Assembly: GCA_900642245.1 (NCBI GenBank)
Contig: CAAAJI010000041.1
Location: 93,205 to 104,136, forward strand
DNA from: Fragilaria radians
Taxonomy: Eukaryota; Bacillariophyta; Fragilariophyceae; Fragilariales; Fragilariaceae
Length of the DNA: 10,932 bases
Direction of reading: 5' to 3'
The notes below the pieces were generated by a model. The model searched no databases. It was not told the DNA's origin and was given only the letters and a program-made list of their open reading frames with translations. The position numbers were made by a program, and so were the translations under genes. This document shows positions 7,103 through 10,932 of the stretch, one piece after another (positions within the stretch are counted from its first letter, which is position 1; every line of letters begins with the position of its first letter).

Positions 7103-8326
7103 TCAGTTTGTCAAAGTAAGATCTGACTCGATTCTATTCAAAAACTCCAAGAGAAGCGATTCCACCAAGCCTGGTGCTTCGTCATGTGGACAATGCCCTA
7201 TTCCCTCCAATGCGACAACTTTTTCTACAGTTGGTTTATTCTTCAAAGCTTCAACACGTCTGGCCGGAGTCCAAGGGTCGGCTGTTCCATAGCATACCCA
7301 AACTGGAGTATCCGTCAACTGGGATAATTGTAGTTCTGGCAAAGGCCCAGCACTATATGACAAAGTATCAAATACAACTTGACTGGCACCCTCTGTCAAA
7401 AGTGGTGCAAGTAGAACATCCACCAAAGTATCATCCACTGCGCTAGTTACTGCGTAAGGCTCCTTTAGAATTTGTTTCACTGTGTTAGGATTGGCTAAAG
7501 TATCAAATAGTCCTTGACCTCGTTCGCGCAATAGCTTTTGAATGGATCTGATGAGCGGCATAGATGCTTTAGGGAATGGCACTTCGGCGCTGTGTAATTC
7601 ACGAAAGTTCGGACTAATAATAAAGACTCCATTGTAGAGATCTGGATCGTCTATTGCTGCTTGCAAGGCTGTAATGGTTCCGATGGAATTACAAACCAAT
7701 GTAATAGGAGATGCATTACTATCTTTCAACACAATATCACGACAAAAATCCATGACTTGATCTGCCCAAGTATAGAAGTTGTAGGGACTTTGCAACGGGT
7801 GAGTCAATTCTACATCCACTGTACGAGTTTTTGTCCCACAAGCACTTCCAAGCACTGCATTAGGAAGTATCGCTGGTTTCCTATTAACATTCGAAATGGA
7901 ATCGGCAGAAGTCAATCCTCGTCGAATTTCTCCATTGACAGATTGTGCAACATCGGAATCACGAGGTGGTTTGCTGGCATAACCACATCCCCAAAGGTCT
8001 AATGCGTATGCACGGTATCCCTCACGTCCCAATCGTAGAATCGTATGTCTCCAATGATCGGCATTAACAAAAAGACCATGAATTAAAACAATGGGCTTCC
8101 CATCCTCGGGACCAGCAACTTGGTACCGGATTTGTTGCTCCGACCTCCATGAGTAAACGTGATTCAAGAGGCCAGTGGCTGGAGATACTTTAGGAATCGT
8201 CCTCATCGACAGGGCATGTACCACAGGGAATAGCTGTTGAAATTGTACAGCGATTGCGAAAGCGAATGCAAAACGAACGATGCGACAGAATAAGATCATG
8301 TTCTTTTGTATCCATGGAGAATTCAT
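7103..8326 (-). CDS. alpha/beta hydrolase, pheophytinase/At4g36530-like, with N-terminal presequence
   Basis: This 407-residue protein has a complete alpha/beta hydrolase core. The oxyanion region is VLIHGLFVNADHWRH (80-94), the strand-4 region is YALDLWGCGYASKP, and the nucleophile elbow is VCNSIGT with Ser214; the first Gly of the usual GxSxG is Cys212. The acid is Asp350 in YGTADPWTP and the base His378 in GIGHCPHDEAP. NADHWRH, NSIG, DPW and GHCPHDEAP are typical of the plant and algal plastid group containing pheophytinase and At4g36530. Relative to that group, residues about 123-180 add an insertion of some 45 residues before YNFYTWADQ. The N-terminus has a signal-peptide-like hydrophobic segment (18-27) ending at VVHA near 38; Met10 is an alternative start giving a more standard leader. 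A plastid pigment or lipid ester hydrolase is likely, but the substrate cannot be read from sequence. It is divergent from the PPR gene. Confidence 0.88.
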   Translation of the reverse strand: MNSPWIQKNMILFCRIVRFAFAFAIAVQFQQLFPVVHALSMRTIPKVSPATGLLNHVYSWRSEQQIRYQVAGPEDGKPIVLIHGLFVNADHWRHTILRLGREGYRAYALDLWGCGYASKPPRDSDVAQSVNGEIRRGLTSADSISNVNRKPAILPNAVLGSACGTKTRTVDVELTHPLQSPYNFYTWADQVMDFCRDIVLKDSNASPITLVCNSIGTITALQAAIDDPDLYNGVFIISPNFRELHSAEVPFPKASMPLIRSIQKLLRERGQGLFDTLANPNTVKQILKEPYAVTSAVDDTLVDVLLAPLLTEGASQVVFDTLSYSAGPLPELQLSQLTDTPVWVCYGTADPWTPARRVEALKNKPTVEKVVALEGIGHCPHDEAPGLVESLLLEFLNRIESDLTLTN

Positions 8327-9244
8327 TCCGTTTCAAGGTTTGCATTTTTTCTGAAATGTTTTGCCAGCACAGATTTAGTGATGTGAGATTAACGCTACTT
8401 GAGTGTCAGTATTTGCTTGTTCCAAAACTTCCCTTTTTCCCCCCAACCAATGTAATTGGGAATCCTAGTTATTTTCTTGATAATTAAGGCTAGGAACAAC
8501 ACCTCCTAACTCGCAAATATCAAATATTGGACTTCTTATGAATATAAGCTCAGTGACAACCATAAATAGGAGCCACCAGAATATTCTGGAAACGCGACAA
8601 TATCCTGTACGGAAATAAATGTTGCTGACTGCGTTTACAAAAGTGAAGTTATATCTAAAAGGCTAAATATCCTCTGAAGCACACCATATCATATATTTTC
8701 AAGGCCAAATACAGTCTTGGGTGAAATTTGAATGAAAATATTACAGTGTAAGTACAAGCTAGTCATGCAAAGTGCTTGCTTTTGAATGAAGTTTTTCAAT
8801 AAATGTGTTCTTCAATTAAGTTACTATGGCCTTTCTTATTTGGAACTTGTTTTTGAGAAAATGTGGAAGCAAAAATCAGAATTACAGCACTTCATGAATA
8901 ATAGAAAGCCTCGCTGAATATACACAGTATTGCAAATTTGTACAGAATCATAGTTTCAATTGTGTATTGGTTGATGTAGACGATTGGTATTCACTCATGG
9001 CATATGCGTATTCTATTTCCTTTTCGGTACGTTAAACTCTACCTTTCCTTGAGATTTCAAAAATAGGAGCACAAGACTTCGCGGTCTCGTTTCCCGAGAG
9101 GAAGCGCGTGAAAGTTAACAAAAAAATGCGATTTCGGGACGGGACAGACGGCTTGCATCCGTGACCAACAAAAACGTTTGTTCAAAAGAACGAGTAGCAG
9201 TATTCCAGCTCGGTCCTAATTTTTAAATTCTGATGTCTCCCTAA
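8327..9244. other. divergent intergenic region between hydrolase and PPR genes
   Basis: No coding frame or RNA gene was recognised in these 918 bases. The region should contain the promoters of both flanking genes. The last 180 bases are visibly less AT-rich (about 9070-9220, with TTTCCCGAGAGG, AAGCGCG and TTCGGGACGGG), which may mark the PPR promoter; no specific factor site is claimed. Confidence 0.45.
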
Positions 9245-10932
9245 ATGTGCACTTCTTTGAAAAGGATGAAAGTGATCTCTCTTTGGATATTGTTCAACAC
9301 AGGAATCGCTTTTAATATTCGGCAACAAACATGGAAAAATGCCGCAAAACCTGCTTCGAAATCATCGGATCTGGCTTCGTGTCCACAAATAAACGTCCGT
9401 TCCAAAATTGCAATCCATAGAGTACTTGAGTCACAATCGCTTCGAAGGCATACTGATGACTCATTTGACTCTTCAGAAGAAATTATTCTTCAATTGGAGA
9501 GCTACTTCAAAGCTATGCATCGAGGCAACCGATCCTCACATGAAGACACCACCAGGGTAGCAAAAATAAAGACTGTTCGATCACTAAAGCGTTTCTTGGA
9601 TTCGATTACCCAACAATTAAAGGAAGATGGTAGCATGAAACATTCTTTGACACTTTCTGAGGTTCTCAGTCGTACATTGATACGTGCTATTCGTATTTGC
9701 GGTGATGCCGGAGACTATCGCATGATTTTGTCTCTCGTTCAAGCTCCATCTTCATGTATCATTCAAATAACGGCACGTGTGGTAGGAGAAGCATTAGATG
9801 CCCTTGGTAAAACAGATGCAAGTAATTCAAAGCTGAAGTCTCTATGGAAACTTGGGCTTGCTTACATCAGAGCGAGTACTTGGTTGAGCCACTATCAACT
9901 TACGAATTGAATGTCATGATAAAGACCTTGGGTGAAGTCAGAAACAAGGTAGAGTCAGCACTAGACCTATATAGGACTACTGAAATTAAAAGAGATTCAT
10001 TCACTACAAGTATTTTATTGAATATCTTGGCAGAAGCTATCCGGGATGATCAACATGTTTTCGATTCTAGATACCCTGGAGCAGAATCCCCGTGTTGGCA
10101 ATATGTTGAAGGCCTTCAAATTGTTCGAGATGCAAAGGAATCAAATAACTTTGTCTTCAGTGCAGCTTTGAATCTCAATGATCGCGCCTCAAAGATATAC
10201 TGCCAGTCTGGAGCACGTCATAACGGTGCAAAAGAAGCACTCGTTCTATTAGGTATTATGAAAGACTTCAATGTAATACCCGACGTCGTCACTTGCACTC
10301 GCATTCTCTCAACGTTTGACAAACATCAGGAATGGAAGGCAGCTGTGGTAATGATTACCTCGATGGAGAAGGCTGGTTCTAAATCTGATTCCAGTTGGCG
10401 ACTGCCATTGCCTAATGAATATGCATATTCAGCGACGATATCCGCTTGTGCCCGATGTGGTCAATATGAGAAAGCCATCGAAATACTTGAACGAATGAAG
10501 CATGGCCCTGTACAACCGAACACATGGGTTTACAATGCCGCTCTGGCCGCTTGTGTTTCATCAAATCCTAGGAATCGAAATGAAAGAATCAAAATGGCTT
10601 TGAGAATTTTGAGTGACATGGAAATGAATAGAGGAGAGGAAGGCAACAGCTTAAGTGCTATTGCAGATACCGTAACTTACAATACAGCTTTTGCTGCCTT
10701 AGAAGGGATGGGGGCAATCTTTCGCGATGAAAAGGGTACACGTGTCTGCGAATATTCTACTTCCAAGGAAAATGAGTGGGTCCCGTGTGAAACTATTGTT
10801 TTCAAAATGCTTTCAGATATGCGTTGCAAAGGCATCCCTCGTGATTACTTAACGTATTACAACGCAATTAAGGCATCCAAATCCAACAGTCGAGTAATAT
10901 TTGAGTTGCTTCAGGAAGCGATCCAAGATTTT
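9245..10932 (+). CDS. pentatricopeptide repeat (PPR) protein, plastid-type leader, one frame break, 3' end outside window
   Basis: The first frame runs from the ATG at 9245 to a stop at 9908, and a second frame (codons starting at 9871 or later) is open to the right edge. Both encode PPR-like helical pairs, so I read them as one gene. The best repeat is near 10417-10530, from EYAYSATISACARCGQYEKA through ERMKHGPVQPNTW, followed by VYNAALAACV; others are TYELNVMIKTLG (about 9901), DVVTCTRILSTFDKH and DTVTYNTAFAALEGMG. In frame one, ARVVGEALDALGKT and SKLKSLWKLGL (178-205) also fit a repeat. PPR proteins bind organellar RNA and act in processing, editing or translation. The leader MKVISLWILFNTGIA is followed by Phe23 and a basic, Ser-rich stretch, as in diatom ASAFAP-type plastid pre-sequences; Met8 is an alternative start. 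The frame break lies near 9845-9885 and may be an intron or an indel. Confidence 0.85.
9782..9870 (+). other. candidate 89-nt GT-AG intron in the PPR gene
   Basis: GTAGGA at 9782 and the acceptor TTACATCAG ending at 9870 are the only plausible pair that restores the frame (89 nt, 3n+2), joining codon GTG at 9779 to AGC at 9871. Against it, the removed sequence encodes what looks like a normal PPR helix pair and is not intron-like in composition. A single-base error or mutation near 9869-9872 explains the data equally or better. Confidence 0.3.

Noticed and set aside
9822..9870. 49-nt intron from GTAATT to TACATCAG in the PPR gene
   Set aside because: The splice sites look good but 49 nt does not restore the downstream frame.

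Overview
The window looks like nuclear DNA of a photosynthetic stramenopile, most likely a diatom. Four protein genes have eukaryotic domain architectures and no operon logic. Three of the four predicted proteins begin with a secretory-type leader, and one of those (the PPR protein) has the Ala-Phe cleavage context typical of diatom plastid pre-sequences. The gene-free stretches are AT-rich, and two of them hold decayed transposons, including a Ty1/copia RNase H of a kind familiar from diatoms. The species cannot be named from the sequence alone.

Layout. Positions 1-2232 (minus): 3'-truncated gene for a scaffold-like protein with a PH domain, coiled coils, an acidic linker and a PDZ-like domain; its frame is open across all 744 codons. 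Positions about 2480-3400 (plus): fossil hAT-superfamily transposase broken by stops and frameshifts. Positions 3406-4168: gene-free, with a possible poly(A) signal. Positions 4269-5012 (minus): PRXL2/AhpC-TSA_2 thioredoxin-fold protein with a CxxC motif; the same frame stays open for 32 more codons past its TGA. Positions about 5160-6380 (minus): two different degenerate Ty1/copia RNase H remnants in a row, with an unidentified coding-like stretch upstream to about 6696. Positions 7103-8326 (minus): alpha/beta hydrolase of the pheophytinase/At4g36530-like group with a presequence. Positions 8327-9244: divergent intergenic region without a recognisable gene. Positions 9245-10932 (plus): 3'-truncated PPR protein with a plastid-type leader and one internal change of frame.

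The four genes form no obvious pathway. Two of them (PPR and hydrolase) plausibly serve the plastid, and the PRXL2 protein enters the secretory route. The most informative parts are what simple ORF calling misses: the edge-truncated PH/PDZ gene, the hAT and copia fossils recognised only by stitching frames, the PPR frame break, and the open reading frame after the PRXL2 stop codon. I did not find a convincing new defence or mobile system; the 'hidden' content is transposon decay plus the unusual PH/coiled-coil/PDZ protein.
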